This document shows positions 35,284 to 43,104 of a stretch of DNA of 64,000 nt, one piece after another. The translations under genes and the position numbers were made by a program. Source of the stretch: SZUA-229 sp036567985 (GTDB lineage: Bacteria > Pseudomonadota > Gammaproteobacteria > SZUA-229); the NCBI GenBank assembly GCA_036567985.1, contig DATCTK010000049.1, forward strand, positions 1 through 64,000. The letters are read 5' to 3'. The first letter of the stretch is position 1, and each line of letters opens with the position of its first letter. The notes beneath the pieces were generated by a model that did no database searches, had not been told where the DNA came from, and worked only from the letters and a program-made list of their open reading frames with translations.

Positions 35284-35787
35284 TTAACTGGCGGGCGGGG
35301 TAAAATCGAAATCAATCGGCTGCAGCTCTTCTTTTGATTTATCAAATTCATCCCACAGCTGGTTGTAGCTTTTACCGTTCAGCGGGTGATGCAGCTCGCC
35401 GGCAATTTCCGCCAGTGGCCAGAGCACAAACGCGCGCTTGAGAATCTCATCCCGCGGCAGTTCCAGTTTGCCGTCCTTCAGTACCAGGTCGTCATACAGC
35501 AGCAGGTCCAGGTCGAGGGTACGCGAGGAGAAACGCGGGCCACTGCGGTCACGACCATGGGCATCTTCTATTTCACGCAGCGCCTGGTACACGCTGTGCA
35601 CATCTTCATCGGTGTGCAGGCCGATCACCATATTGTAGAAGTCCTCACCCTCGAAGCCCACTGCCTCACTGCGGTACACCGAGGACAGCTGCAACTCGCC
35701 AAAACGTTGCTGCAGCGCAGCCACCCCGGCGCGGGTGAGCGCGTCGCGGTCAATATTGCTGCCCAGGCTGATGAAGACCCTTGCCAT
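35284..35787 (-). CDS. folK: 6-hydroxymethyl-7,8-dihydropterin pyrophosphokinase
   Basis: A 167-residue enzyme that transfers diphosphate from ATP to 6-hydroxymethyl-dihydropterin in folate synthesis. SLGSNIDRDALTRAGVAAL starts it; VGFEGEDFYNMVIGL, then EIEDAHGRDRSGPRFSSRTLDLDLLLYDD (split at 20) give the ATP- and Mg2+-binding HGRDR..DLDLL core with both Asp. LELPRDEILKRAFVLWPLAE completes the family pattern. The gene follows folB with a one-base gap, so the two are cotranscribed. Length and motifs are typical. Confidence 0.94.
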   Translation of the reverse strand: MARVFISLGSNIDRDALTRAGVAALQQRFGELQLSSVYRSEAVGFEGEDFYNMVIGLHTDEDVHSVYQALREIEDAHGRDRSGPRFSSRTLDLDLLLYDDLVLKDGKLELPRDEILKRAFVLWPLAEIAGELHHPLNGKSYNQLWDEFDKSKEELQPIDFDFTPPAS

Positions 35788-35788
35788 A

Positions 35789-36142
35789 TCAGGCCTTGCT
35801 GCGCTCGATAATCACGCCCACATCCTGTGAGCCGGTGACCGCGCCGGGTTTACTCAGGCGCAGTTTCAGCCAGGGTACGTCGAATTCATTGAGCACGATC
35901 TGTGCACAGTTTTCCGCCAGCGCTTCCACCAGCTGGAATTCCGAACCGCTGACAAAATCAATCAGCCGCTTGGCCACCGATTTATAATCCAGGGTGTCAT
36001 CGATGTGGTCGGTTTCACCGGCTCGACGGATGTCGGTGCCCATCTCCAGGTCCAGGCTCACGGTCTGGCGAATCTCCCTTTCCCAGTCATAAATGCCAAT
36101 CACGGTTTCAATGCGCAGGTCGCGTATGTATACAATGTCCAT
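35789..36142 (-). CDS. folB: Dihydroneopterin aldolase
   Basis: A 117-residue enzyme that cleaves dihydroneopterin to 6-hydroxymethyl-dihydropterin and glycolaldehyde, giving the substrate of FolK. IRDLRIETVIGIYDWEREIR is the usual N-terminus with the catalytic-site Glu near residue 22; SVSLDLEMGTD-like QTVSLDLEMGTD follows; then LVEALAENCAQIVL and WLKLRLSKPGAV with the conserved Lys. Subunit length fits the family, which forms octamers. It leads the folB-folK pair on the minus strand. Confidence 0.94.
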   Translation of the reverse strand: MDIVYIRDLRIETVIGIYDWEREIRQTVSLDLEMGTDIRRAGETDHIDDTLDYKSVAKRLIDFVSGSEFQLVEALAENCAQIVLNEFDVPWLKLRLSKPGAVTGSQDVGVIIERSKA

Positions 36143-36452
36143 AGTTTTCTTTGAATTCTTCTGTTAATGCCCAGAGGGGAGCTGTAAATTGTTTATTTTC
36201 AGTAGGTTAGGCAGGCTTAATCTGCTAAAATGCGTGCTCACTATACCGCGAAGTCTGTGCCGCTGCCAATCCTCCCGATGCGCTATTACCGACGCTGCGG
36301 GGTTTTTCAGGGAAATTTCACTTCGCCCCGTTAGAATTGCTTGTTTAGCCGGGGTGAATCCGGTATGATCACGCCCCTTCGTATTTTCAGAGTTTGTTCG
36401 CCAGAAATCGGCAACAGGCCCTACTATTTGAGATTTTTGACTGGAGTCATCC
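36143..36452. other. Intergenic region upstream of rpmB
   Basis: A 310-base gap between divergent folB and rpmB. An open frame on the minus strand covers much of it but shows no family features and overlaps the rpmB promoter; I treat it as chance. The useful content is the promoter at 36341-36369 and a leader of about 75 bases. Confidence 0.55.
36341..36369 (+). promoter_or_regulatory. Sigma70 promoter of rpmB-rpmG
   Basis: TTGTTT (36341-36346), 17-base spacer, TATGAT (36364-36369). Confidence 0.7.
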
Positions 36453-36689
36453 ATGGCTAGAGTATGTCAGGTCACCGGTAAGAAGCCGATGGCGGGTAAC
36501 AATGTATCACACGCGCATAACAAGACGCGTCGTCGTTTTTTGCCTAATCTGCACAACCACCGTTTCTGGGTGGAGAGCGAAAAGCGTTTTATTAAACTGC
36601 GTGTTTCTGCATCCGGTATGCGTGTTATCGACAAGAAAGGCATCGATACTGTGCTGACTGAAATGCGCGCCCGTGGCGAAAAGGTTTAA
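36453..36689 (+). CDS. rpmB: 50S ribosomal protein L28
   Basis: A 78-residue basic ribosomal protein. MARVCQVTGKKPMAGNNVSH, then NKTRRRFLPNLHNHRFWVES and LRVSASGMRVIDKKGID are standard for L28 of gammaproteobacteria, which sits near the exit-site region of the large subunit. Length equals the E. coli protein. The zinc-type (CxxC) ribosomal form is not present: only one Cys is seen. Directly followed by rpmG, 11 bases on. Confidence 0.97.
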   Translation: MARVCQVTGKKPMAGNNVSHAHNKTRRRFLPNLHNHRFWVESEKRFIKLRVSASGMRVIDKKGIDTVLTEMRARGEKV

Positions 36690-36700
36690 GGAACAGGATC

Positions 36701-36856
36701 ATGCGTGAAAAAATCAGACTCGTTTCATCTGCCGGTACAGGTCATTTCTATACCACAGACAAAAACAAGAAAAACATGCCTGAGAAAATGGAGATCAAGA
36801 AGTTTGATCCCACGATTCGCAAGTATGTGATGTATAAAGAAGCCAAGATCAAGTAA
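36701..36856 (+). CDS. rpmG: 50S ribosomal protein L33
   Basis: A 51-residue basic protein beginning MREKIRLVSSAGTGHFYTTD and ending KKFDPTIRKYVMYKEAKIK, which is the L33 pattern of gammaproteobacteria. It lacks the four Cys of the zinc-ribbon form, so the organism carries the Zn-independent type here. The start is the ATG at 36701 with GGAACAGG upstream. It shares the rpmB transcript and is followed by a strong terminator. Confidence 0.96.
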   Translation: MREKIRLVSSAGTGHFYTTDKNKKNMPEKMEIKKFDPTIRKYVMYKEAKIK

Positions 36857-36873
36857 GGCTTTTCTATACGCAG

Positions 36874-36905
36874 AAAAAACCCGCACATTCTGCGGGTTTT
36901 TTTGT
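36874..36905 (+). terminator. Intrinsic terminator of rpmB-rpmG
   Basis: AAAAAACCCGCA pairs with TGCGGGTTTTTTT over the loop CATTC. Confidence 0.92.
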
Positions 36906-37029
36906 GTCAGTATTTTGTAACTATATAGCCTGCTGCGCAGACGATGGCCTAACAAGCGCCATCCGCACAGCAGGCAGGCAGCTCAAGCAGCATGGCTGGC
37001 TAACAGAAATTTCAAGGAAATGATCAATC

Positions 37030-38223
37030 ATGTCTGAAATTCTCGTAGCTCGACAACCGGTATACACTCGGGATCTTGAGGTGTATGCCTACGAGCTCAG
37101 CCCGCAGATAAAACAGCTCCCCAATGACAGCCCATCCGACCAGGCCAGCTCGCAACTGATTATCAACGCCTTTATGGATATTGGCATTGAACGACTGACC
37201 CGAAACAGCCTCGCCCTGATCAGCCTGTCGGAACACTTTTTAAAAAGCGACTATGTTCTACCCCTGCCCGTACCCCAGGTGATTCTGAAAATACCGGCCC
37301 AGCTGCATATCTGCGAAGAGGTACTGGCGGGCATTCTGCGTTTGCACAAACAGGGCTATAAACTGGCGCTGGAAAATTATTTACAGCATCCGGCCCTGCA
37401 GCCACTGGCAAAACTGGCGGAGATTATTGTCATCAATATCGACGAGCTGCAGGCCACGCAGCTCGAGCAGCAGCTGGGTACGCTGAAAAAGCAGCACCCG
37501 CTGGTGCTGGCCGATCACGTTAACAGTCACGAACAATACGAAAACTGCCACCGCCTGGGTGCCGATTATATCCAGGGTTACTTTCTTAACCGGCCGCGCA
37601 TTGTGCGCGGTGAGTCGCTGAGTGCCAGCCAGATGAATGTGATTAATCTGCTATCGAACCTGCACGACCCGGACACAGACACCAGCAGCGTGGTGGATAT
37701 TATCAGCAAGGATGTGGCACTGAGCTACAAGCTGCTGCAGTTAATGAACTCGGCGCTGTTCAGCCGCAGCAGCAAGATCGAATCGATTCAGCACGCAATT
37801 GTGATGCTGGGACGCAAACAGCTGAGCAGCTGGGCCTCGATGCTGGCGCTGAGCGATATGGATAACAAACCCCGCGAACAGGTGCGCATTTCCATGATAC
37901 GCGCGCGCAGCTGTGAACTGCTGGCGGAACGCGCCGGCTTCAGCAACCCGGATGTTTTCTTTACCGTGGGCCTGCTGTCATCACTGGATCTGTTAATGGA
38001 TAAAAGCCTGGCGGAGCTGATCAAGCCGCTGCCACTGGCAGACACTGTCAGCCATGCACTGTTAGGTCGTCAGGGGGATGCAGGCGCGGCGCTGAATTGC
38101 GTGCTGGCCCAGGAGGAAGGTGACTGGCGTAATATCCGCTTTGCGGATCTACCCGCCAGTAGCCTGTCGGACATCAATATCGATGCGATCAACTGGGCGG
38201 AGGATGTTCTGAACAGCATGTAG
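37030..38223 (+). CDS. EAL-HDOD (YuxH-type) signalling protein, EAL likely inactive
   Basis: A 397-residue protein. The N-terminal EAL-like domain (about 1-200) starts ILVARQPVYTRDLEVYAYEL, and its loops read GYKLALENY and GADYIQGYFLNRP, but the ExL signature and the metal-binding acids are missing, so c-di-GMP hydrolysis is unlikely. The C-terminal HDOD domain (about 200-395) has SVVDIISKDVALSYKLLQLM and GRKQLSSWASMLALS. Proteins of this layout (CdgJ-like) affect motility and signalling by protein contacts. It is monocistronic. The partner is unknown. Confidence 0.87.
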   Translation: MSEILVARQPVYTRDLEVYAYELSPQIKQLPNDSPSDQASSQLIINAFMDIGIERLTRNSLALISLSEHFLKSDYVLPLPVPQVILKIPAQLHICEEVLAGILRLHKQGYKLALENYLQHPALQPLAKLAEIIVINIDELQATQLEQQLGTLKKQHPLVLADHVNSHEQYENCHRLGADYIQGYFLNRPRIVRGESLSASQMNVINLLSNLHDPDTDTSSVVDIISKDVALSYKLLQLMNSALFSRSSKIESIQHAIVMLGRKQLSSWASMLALSDMDNKPREQVRISMIRARSCELLAERAGFSNPDVFFTVGLLSSLDLLMDKSLAELIKPLPLADTVSHALLGRQGDAGAALNCVLAQEEGDWRNIRFADLPASSLSDINIDAINWAEDVLNSM

Positions 38224-38267
38224 ATGCTGCCCAGAACCTCGTCCCGATTAACCACCCTGGTTAACAG

Positions 38268-39041
38268 CTATTTACTGTTATGCCGGCTTAACCACTGATC
38301 AACACTCTCCACCAGTTCGTCATTGAACCCCACAAAGAAATGATCCGCCGCGGGAACCACCTGCTGCTTGCCGCTGGTTTTTTCCACCGCCTGCTTACGC
38401 CCGGGTATAGATTCCAGCACATAGTCCAGGTCTTTTTCACCGTACAGATCCAGCACCGGCAGCTTGATTTTCTGCAGCGCGCTCAGGGTATCCATGCGTG
38501 GATCTTTACGCGGCCCCGGCATGCCCACGGCGACAAACGACTTGACCCCGGCTTTGGGGTGGTTCGATAGATAGTAGGCCGACATGGCTGAACCCAGGCT
38601 GTGGGCGACAATGCTGATATTGTTGATGCCCTTGTCCTGCAGGTTTTTAATTGCTGCATCCAGGCGGGGTGCCACTTCATCAAACAGCGGCGCGTACTCA
38701 TGGTACTCCGCTTCGTTATGCAGCACCGGCATCTGGATTGACAGGGTTGCCCAGCCTTTTTCCGCCAGGCCGGTACGCAACGGGTACACCACTTCCTGCC
38801 AGTTGGGGTGCACACCGGAACCGTGCGCCACAATCACCCCGCCGCGCACCTCATCCTGCATCGATTCGGTGTAGATCGCCAGCGCTTCGTGCTCGCCCAC
38901 ATCCAGCCACTCGGCCTCGCCTTCAATCAGGAAATCCACAACCTGGTCGGCCCAGCGTTGTTCTTTTTCCAGGTCCGAGGCCTGCAGTGCAAACGGCAAC
39001 AGCAACAGACCTGACAGCATGCTTAGTATTGATTTTTTCAT
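38268..39041 (-). CDS. DUF3530-type alpha/beta hydrolase, exported
   Basis: A 257-residue hydrolase-fold protein with a signal peptide (MKKSILSMLSGLLLLPFALQ, cut near ASD). The oxyanion region is VIVAHGSGVHPNW, the nucleophile elbow is VAHSLGSAM with Ser, Asp lies in LDLYGEKDLDYV, and His in PAADHFFVG. All three triad residues are therefore present, so activity is possible in the periplasm. The natural substrate is not known for the DUF3530 family. It is transcribed toward the EAL-HDOD gene and is separated from the hydantoinase gene by about 120 bases. Confidence 0.84.
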   Translation of the reverse strand: MKKSILSMLSGLLLLPFALQASDLEKEQRWADQVVDFLIEGEAEWLDVGEHEALAIYTESMQDEVRGGVIVAHGSGVHPNWQEVVYPLRTGLAEKGWATLSIQMPVLHNEAEYHEYAPLFDEVAPRLDAAIKNLQDKGINNISIVAHSLGSAMSAYYLSNHPKAGVKSFVAVGMPGPRKDPRMDTLSALQKIKLPVLDLYGEKDLDYVLESIPGRKQAVEKTSGKQQVVPAADHFFVGFNDELVESVDQWLSRHNSK

Positions 39042-39163
39042 CGCATTTCTCTCTTTATATTGGCGTGGTTAGCGCGTCATTAAAGCACAGGCAAACCGGC
39101 ACATGAAGCAATCGTTGCGGCCTGCCGCTTTATCTTATAACACTGGTTACGACACCGGGAGAG

Positions 39164-41167
39164 TTATCTGGTTCGCTCTAATAACAGATTGCCGTAGGGG
39201 TCGACCTGGCACTGCCAGTGCTCAGCCAGCAGAGTGGTGGAAACCGCTTCAATAATCAGTGCCGGGCCCTGAAGTTGCTGGCCGGCCTGCAGCTGCTCGC
39301 GCTGGTACAATGGCAGGGGATGCTCAAAACCGGCGCACTCCACCCATACGGGTTCCGAGGCACCGGGTTGTTGCTGCGAGTCAATGCGCGGCAGTTCAAA
39401 CGGCGGCGCCTCCCCTTCCAGCCGCAGGCGCAGGTTCACCAGCTCCACCGGCAGATCCAGCGCATGGCCGTAGGTGCTTTGATGCAGCTGGTGGAACGCC
39501 TGCGGTAATTCGGCCAGCGGCATCCACGGCAGCGTGAGATTAAAACTCTGCCCCTGGTAACGTAAATCCAGCGAACGGCTGATTTTTGCTGGTGCACTCA
39601 GCTCCCGCTGCATATCCGCCATGCCCTGTTGCTGCATCTGCGCGAACAGTGATTCCAGCTGGGCCTCGTCCAGCTGCTGCAGTGGCTGCAGCACTGAATG
39701 GGACAGTTCCCGCGACGGCTGCGCCACCAGCATGCCCAGCGCGGAAAGCACCCCGCCACAGGTGGGCACCAGCGCCTGGCGCATGCCCATGGCATCCGCC
39801 AGTGCACACACGTGCAATCCACCGGCGCCGCCAAAACAGGCCAGCACAAATTCCTGCGGGTCGTGTCCCCGTTCCAGTGAAATTTTGCGCAGCGCGCGCA
39901 CCATATGCTCATTGGCTATGCGGATTACCCCGAGCGCGGCCTCTTCCACCGACAGCCCCAGTGCTTCGGCCAGTGGCTGCATCGCGGCCCTCGCTGCCGC
40001 CATATCCAGCTGCATACTGGAGGACTTAAAACCATCGATGCGCAGACGCCCCAGCAGCAGATTGGCGTCGGTAACGGTAGGCTGCTGCCCGCCCTTGCCA
40101 TAGCAGGCGGGGCCGGGATCGGCACCGGCAGATTGCGGGCCGACATTAAGCAGACCGCCCGCATCCACCGTGGCAATCGAGCCGCCACCGGCACCGATGG
40201 TGTGCATATCCACCATGGGCACGGCCACCGGGTAACCGGCAATACTGGCCTCCGAGGTCAGGCGAATCTCACCGTCGATCAGCGCCACATCGGTGGAGGT
40301 ACCGCCCATATCAAAACTCAGCAGACGACTGTAGCCCGCCAGTTGCGCCACCTTCTGCGCACCTTTCAGCCCACCCGCCGGACCCGACAGCAACAGATGC
40401 ACACCGTGTTCCGCCGCCTGTGTTGCATTAATGCTACCGGCAGAGCTCTGCAGGACCGACAGACTGGCAAGCCCCTGCTCTGCCCCGCTGGCGGCATTCA
40501 GCGCATTTTCAAGGCGCGTTAAATAGCCCTGCATTAATGGCCCCACATAGGCATTCAGCGCAGTGGCCATGCCCCGCTCATATTCCCGGTATTCAGCCAG
40601 CACCTGCGACGACACGCAGACAAAACCCTGCCACTGCGCATCCGCCTGCAGCGCCTGTTGCAGTGCCTGCTCCTGGCGTGGATCGAGAAAGGAAAACAGC
40701 AGGTTAATCGCCACCGCATCGGCTTTCAGCTCGCACACCTGCCGACACAGCTGTTCAATGTCCGTTTCGGTTAATTCCTGCAGCAATTCCCCCTGCGCAC
40801 TGAGGCGGGTATTCACTTCCAGGCAGTGGCTTCGGGGAATCAGCGGCGGGCGTGGACGCGGCATCAGGTTGTAGAGTTCACTACGCGCCTGGCGACCGAT
40901 ACTCAAAACATCGGCAAAACCGCGATTGGTGACATACACGGTGTTGACGCCCTTGCCTTCCAGCACCGCATTGGTGGCCACGGTGGAGCCGTGCACCAGG
41001 TGCAGGCCGCGCACATCCAGCTGCAGTTCTTCAATGCCCTGCAGAATCGCCTGCTCCGGCGCATGGGGCGTCGACAGCACCTTGTGGATACGCAATTGAT
41101 TACCGTCGTAATAAACGAAATCGGTAAAGGTGCCGCCGGTGTCTACGCCCAGCCAGTGACTTGCCAT
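39164..41167 (-). CDS. HyuA-type hydantoinase/5-oxoprolinase subunit
   Basis: A 667-residue ATP-dependent amidohydrolase subunit. LGVDTGGTFTDFVYYDG is the N-terminal ATP-binding motif, LVHGSTVATNAVLEGKG is next, LLSFDMGGTSTDVALIDG (about 285-302) is the actin-fold phosphate loop, and DAGGLLNVGPQSAGADPGPA includes the GPxSAGAxPGPACYG signature. It belongs with hydantoinase A/5-oxoprolinase/acetone-carboxylase beta-type proteins, which cleave cyclic amides with ATP. HyuB, the usual partner, is absent from the flanks, so it may act alone or with a partner encoded elsewhere. Confidence 0.87.
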   Translation of the reverse strand: MASHWLGVDTGGTFTDFVYYDGNQLRIHKVLSTPHAPEQAILQGIEELQLDVRGLHLVHGSTVATNAVLEGKGVNTVYVTNRGFADVLSIGRQARSELYNLMPRPRPPLIPRSHCLEVNTRLSAQGELLQELTETDIEQLCRQVCELKADAVAINLLFSFLDPRQEQALQQALQADAQWQGFVCVSSQVLAEYREYERGMATALNAYVGPLMQGYLTRLENALNAASGAEQGLASLSVLQSSAGSINATQAAEHGVHLLLSGPAGGLKGAQKVAQLAGYSRLLSFDMGGTSTDVALIDGEIRLTSEASIAGYPVAVPMVDMHTIGAGGGSIATVDAGGLLNVGPQSAGADPGPACYGKGGQQPTVTDANLLLGRLRIDGFKSSSMQLDMAAARAAMQPLAEALGLSVEEAALGVIRIANEHMVRALRKISLERGHDPQEFVLACFGGAGGLHVCALADAMGMRQALVPTCGGVLSALGMLVAQPSRELSHSVLQPLQQLDEAQLESLFAQMQQQGMADMQRELSAPAKISRSLDLRYQGQSFNLTLPWMPLAELPQAFHQLHQSTYGHALDLPVELVNLRLRLEGEAPPFELPRIDSQQQPGASEPVWVECAGFEHPLPLYQREQLQAGQQLQGPALIIEAVSTTLLAEHWQCQVDPYGNLLLERTR

Positions 41168-41247
41168 CAGTTGGTCACCTGCATCCGCTGCTTTCTGCCG
41201 AATGGTTTAAAACGCATTACCTTATTAACCTCTATTTAAAAACACGC

Positions 41248-41266
41248 TGTACATTTTTTATGTACA
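41248..41266. promoter_or_regulatory. 19-bp palindrome upstream of the hydantoinase gene
   Basis: TGTACAT-TTTTT-ATGTACA, perfect 7-base arms, about 80 bases before the hydantoinase start. Operator-like. Confidence 0.5.
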
Positions 41267-41339
41267 TTTCTGATATGCCGGTTTTAATATGACTATTCGT
41301 CTTGATCATTTAGACGGGCATCATACCTAAGCGATTGAT

Positions 41340-41359
41340 GGATTAAAAAGTTTTAATCC
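41340..41359. promoter_or_regulatory. 20-bp palindrome upstream of the ABC operon
   Basis: GGATTAAAA-AG-TTTTAATCC is a perfect inverted repeat 55 bases before the ABC ATPase start. It could be an operator or a short bidirectional hairpin. Confidence 0.5.
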
Positions 41360-41413
41360 GGCGAGCAGCCGTGGCGCTTGTATGCTGTGCATTTCCTGAT
41401 AGTATTTTGCCCC

Positions 41414-42355
41414 ATGTCCAGCACCCTGATTGATGCCCAGCACCTGCACCGTTATTACGCCGACACCCATGCGGTGAATGATGTCTGCATTGAATTACGC
41501 CAGGGCGATATTCTCGGCCTGCTCGGCCCCAATGGCGCCGGTAAAACCAGCTGCATGCAGATGCTCTGCGGCAGCCTGGCACCCAGCAGCGGGCAGATCA
41601 CTATCAAGCAGTTTGACCTGCTCGAACAACCGGCACAGGCCAAACGCCATATCGGTTATTTGCCGGACAAACCACCGCTCTACCATGAACTGACGGTTGA
41701 TGAATACCTCAACTATGTGGCGCGTCTGCGCAAGGTGAGCAAGGCATCCATTGCCGCACAGCGCAATAAAAGCAAACAGCAATGCGGTTTAAGCCAGCAC
41801 GGTAAAAAACTGATCGGTCATTTATCCAAGGGCTATCAGCAACGCCTCGGCATCGCCCAGGCGATTATCCACCAGCCGGACATTATTATTCTTGATGAAC
41901 CCACCGTGGGCCTGGACCCGATACAGATTCGCGAGATACGCGAACTGATTGGTGAACTGGGCGCACTGCATGGCATTATTTTATCCACCCATATTCTGCC
42001 GGAAGTACAGGCGGTGTGTAACCGGGTACAGATGATTCACCAGGGGCGCAGCCTGTTTAATAAAAGCATGCAGCAGCTCAGGCAAAGCAACCGGGTGTTA
42101 TTACAACTTGAGCAGCCGATTGATGTGGTTGAGTTAGAGAAAATTCCCGGGGTTGATTCGGCGCAGGCACTTAACCAGCAACAATACCTGCTGGACGGTG
42201 AACAGCTGCAGGACTCACTTGCCGAGATCAGTCGCTACTGTGTTGAAAAAAACTGGGGCCTGCTGAAAATCCAGTTACAGGAAAACACACTGGAACAGAT
42301 TTTTATCAGCCTGAGCAGTGGTGATGCCACCACACACGACGAGGATGCCGCATGA
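41414..42355 (+). CDS. ABC transporter ATPase (GldA-like)
   Basis: A 313-residue ABC ATPase. Walker A is GLLGPNGAGKTSCMQML, the Q-loop lies in IGYLPDKPPLYHEL, the signature LSKGYQQRLGIAQAI and Walker B IIILDEPTVGLDP follow. The C-terminal part after about residue 220 is of the type that controls ABC-2 exporters. It is first in an operon with a permease, a GldG-like protein and a DUF4340 protein. The set resembles the GldA/F/G unit, known from gliding bacteroidetes, but occurs in many non-gliders. I start at ATG 41414; an in-frame TTG at 41378 is less likely. Confidence 0.86.
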   Translation: MSSTLIDAQHLHRYYADTHAVNDVCIELRQGDILGLLGPNGAGKTSCMQMLCGSLAPSSGQITIKQFDLLEQPAQAKRHIGYLPDKPPLYHELTVDEYLNYVARLRKVSKASIAAQRNKSKQQCGLSQHGKKLIGHLSKGYQQRLGIAQAIIHQPDIIILDEPTVGLDPIQIREIRELIGELGALHGIILSTHILPEVQAVCNRVQMIHQGRSLFNKSMQQLRQSNRVLLQLEQPIDVVELEKIPGVDSAQALNQQQYLLDGEQLQDSLAEISRYCVEKNWGLLKIQLQENTLEQIFISLSSGDATTHDEDAA

Positions 42356-43104
42356 TCCGCGCGATTGCATTACGTGAACTGCGCAGCCTGTTTTTCTCAC
42401 CCCTGGCCTGGCTGATTCTGGCTGTAGTGCAGATTTTACTGGCGTGGAAATTTCTTAGCCTGATCGAGCTGTTTTACCAGCTGCAACCGGAGCTGGTAAA
42501 AATCAATAATGCACCGGGGGTAACCGACCTGATTGTCGCGCCGCTGTTTGATTTTTCAAAAATTCTACTGCTGATGATTGCGCCACTGATTACCATGCGC
42601 TTAATCAGCGAAGAAAAACAGAACGGCACATTGCCATTACTGTTTTCCTCACCCTTATCCATGACGCAGATTGTGCTTGGCAAATACCTGGGGGCACTGC
42701 TGTTTTTCAGTTTGCTGATTATACAAATCAGTTTGATGCCCCTGTCGTTACTGCTGGGCACAGAACTGGATATGGGCAAATTCGCCGCCGCCCTGCTGGG
42801 GCAGTTTTTAACCATCTCTGCGTTTATCGCGCTGGGGCTGTACCTGTCCTGTCTCAGCCCGCAACCAGTCACCGCCGCAGTGATCACCTATGGCCTGTTA
42901 ATTATGCTGTGGATTATCAATATCGCCGGTAACACCGAAGCCGGGCAGACCAACTTTTTCAATTATATCTCGATGAACCAGCACAGTTTACAGATGCTGC
43001 GGGGCATTGTGCACACCTCCGACATTGCCTATTTTGTTCTGTTCAGCCTGCTGTTTATTGTGCTGAGCATCCGCCAACTTGATTCACAACGGTTACAGCA
43101 CTGA
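42352..43104 (+). CDS. ABC-2 type permease (GldF-like)
   Basis: A 250-residue inner-membrane protein with about six helices, starting MIRAIALRELRSLFFSPLAW (the cytosolic amphipathic start of ABC-2 permeases). Loop RLISEEKQNGTLPLLFSSPL is the coupling loop that contacts the ATPase. The ATGA overlap with the upstream gene shows translational coupling, and its stop overlaps the next start by one base. It probably forms a complex with the GldG-like protein. Substrate unknown. Confidence 0.85.
   Translation: MIRAIALRELRSLFFSPLAWLILAVVQILLAWKFLSLIELFYQLQPELVKINNAPGVTDLIVAPLFDFSKILLLMIAPLITMRLISEEKQNGTLPLLFSSPLSMTQIVLGKYLGALLFFSLLIIQISLMPLSLLLGTELDMGKFAAALLGQFLTISAFIALGLYLSCLSPQPVTAAVITYGLLIMLWIINIAGNTEAGQTNFFNYISMNQHSLQMLRGIVHTSDIAYFVLFSLLFIVLSIRQLDSQRLQH

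Noticed and set aside
36164..36454. Open frame of 96 codons on the minus strand upstream of rpmB
   Set aside because: It covers the rpmB promoter, has no family features and poor start context; chance frame.
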